Source: Chromera velia
Taxonomy: Eukaryota; Sar; Chromeraceae
Length of the DNA stretch: 33,246 nucleotides
Direction of reading: 5' to 3'
Assembly (NCBI GenBank): GCA_018398765.1
Contig: JAHBMJ010000943.1
Span: forward strand, 5,001 to 38,246
Of the stretch, positions 32,527 through 33,246 are shown in pieces (position 1 is the first letter of the stretch; each line of letters opens with the position of its first letter). A program made the position numbers and the translations under genes. The notes under the pieces were generated by a model. It saw only the letters and a list, made by a program, of their open reading frames with translations. It was not told where the DNA came from and did not search any database.

Positions 32527-33246
32527 ATGGCCCCTGGGCCGCCCCCCCCCAGTTCCAGTCCAGCCGCTGGGGGGGGGCAGGGGCCAGTGAGAAGGCTGGC
32601 AGTGGGCGTTTCATGAGGGCAACCTTGCAGAATACTAAGAAGAGGGGGTGGGAGTTTGGCGGGGAAACGGATGAAGTGAGAGTCGTCACGTTTGTTGAAT
32701 CCTTTGTCGGTGTGACGGGGGAAGACGATAGAGAGATGATTGCCGATTCCGGGGCCTCGAAGAGTCTCATTCCCCCCTCGTTTGACAGGTATATTGTTTC
32801 GTATGTTGACCAGGCTGTCTCGTTTCGTCTCGTCTCTGATGCTGCCCCCCTCTCTGTAAGAGGGGTCAAGACATTTCACCTTCCGTTTGTCGATGAATGG
32901 GGTGGTGTGCGCATCGTTTCTGAGGAAGGGTGTAGTCACGAGTCAATCGGTTGTCCGTTGTTTGCTTGTGGAAGAAGAAAGTTGTCTCTCCCAGGGGAGG
33001 AGAGTCCCTCTGAACCTGGGTGGGTCTGGTTGAAGGATGTGCATGGGGAGAGGTTTCGTTCTCCTGTTGATCAGACGGGCAATATTCCAATTCTCCGTCT
33101 TACGAAGGTTGAGGAAGCAGTTGTTGCTGCCAACGTTTATGCTTCTGTTTCTCCTTGTCCCCTCCGACAGTCTGCTCTCTCTGGGCAGGCAGAGATTTCT
33201 CCTGAGAACAGATCGCACCTTTTGTTTGTCCTTCACTCCCGTCTCG
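32490..33246 (+). CDS. Aspartic protease / start of Pol, partial
   Basis: A frame one base back from Gag is open from 32490 to the window end. ATG 32613 is a possible start (MRATLQNTKK). The catalytic motif is ADSGASKSLIP, with Asp at 32745-32747. This is the hydrophobic-D-S-G-A-S form found in retrotransposon proteases that cleave Gag-Pol. About 160 residues follow the motif without a reverse transcriptase motif. The frame opens 65 bp after the Gag stop, so Gag and protease do not overlap. The junction contains a very strong hairpin (32528-32586). Confidence 0.8.
32528..32586 (+). other. GC-rich hairpin at the Gag-protease junction
   Basis: An outer 8-bp stem (TGGCCCCT with AGGGGCCA) and an inner perfect 11-bp stem (nine C plus AG with CT plus nine G) enclose a 14-base loop. 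The hairpin spans the first part of the protease frame. Confidence 0.8.

Larger units (their letters stand above)
31292..33246 (+). mobile_element. LTR retrotransposon, 5' part, cut by window end
   Basis: A primer-binding site, a Gag with zinc-binding cysteines and an aspartic protease occur in the order expected of an LTR retrotransposon. The 5' LTR should end at CA 31286-31287; its start is not determined because the 3' LTR is outside the window. Reverse transcriptase and integrase, if present, lie beyond 33246, so I cannot assign it to Ty3, Ty1 or Bel/Pao type. It is unrelated in sequence to the compact element at 9422-11330. Confidence 0.85.

Noticed and set aside
32522-32528. TTTAAAT slippery heptamer before the hairpin
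   Set aside because: It is in phase with the protease frame itself, so a -1 slip would leave that frame rather than enter it.

Overview
The window is nuclear DNA from a eukaryote with many introns, most likely a unicellular alga or protist. Its genes have GT-AG introns with TGCAG acceptors, the noncoding DNA is rich in microsatellites and LTR retrotransposons, and one gene encodes a BCS1-type mitochondrial AAA ATPase. A chromerid/alveolate source is my best guess from gene style, but the sequence does not prove it. I rebuilt exons by hand and accepted a model only when splice sites and codon phase agreed along the whole chain. Layout: (1) 1-4770 (+), a BCS1-like gene that enters from the left edge and is broken (nonsense codon, a missing exon, two acceptors changed from AG to AA). 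(2) 4771-14021, a repeat-rich spacer: two copies of a modular AT-rich repeat, a 2.8-kb element with 22-bp terminal inverted repeats, a 1.9-kb LTR retrotransposon nested inside it (5-bp target duplication, primer-binding site), a small ORF, and AT-rich DNA without genes. (3) 14022-20402 (-), an intact 15-exon, 689-residue paralogue of the first gene. The two lie tail to tail as an inverted pair. (4) 20403-22252, a C-rich upstream region and an 861-bp foldback element with arms of about 210 bp. (5) 22253-27815 (-), an 11-exon gene of 708 residues with no family that I recognise; its third intron holds a minisatellite of 19 units of 73 bp without indels. (6) 27816-33246, a gene-free stretch with short repeats, then the 5' part of a second LTR retrotransposon (primer-binding site, zinc-knuckle Gag, aspartic protease) that runs off the right edge. 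The main biological story is the BCS1-like pair. One copy is intact. The other has lost key splice and coding positions, every time by a C:G to T:A type change. A tract of about 450 bp around the Walker A exons is nearly the same in both copies, intron included, while neighbouring introns do not align. The intact protein should sit in the mitochondrial inner membrane with its AAA domain in the matrix, and it carries about 150 extra residues between Walker B and sensor 1. No operon-like or defence-like system is visible.
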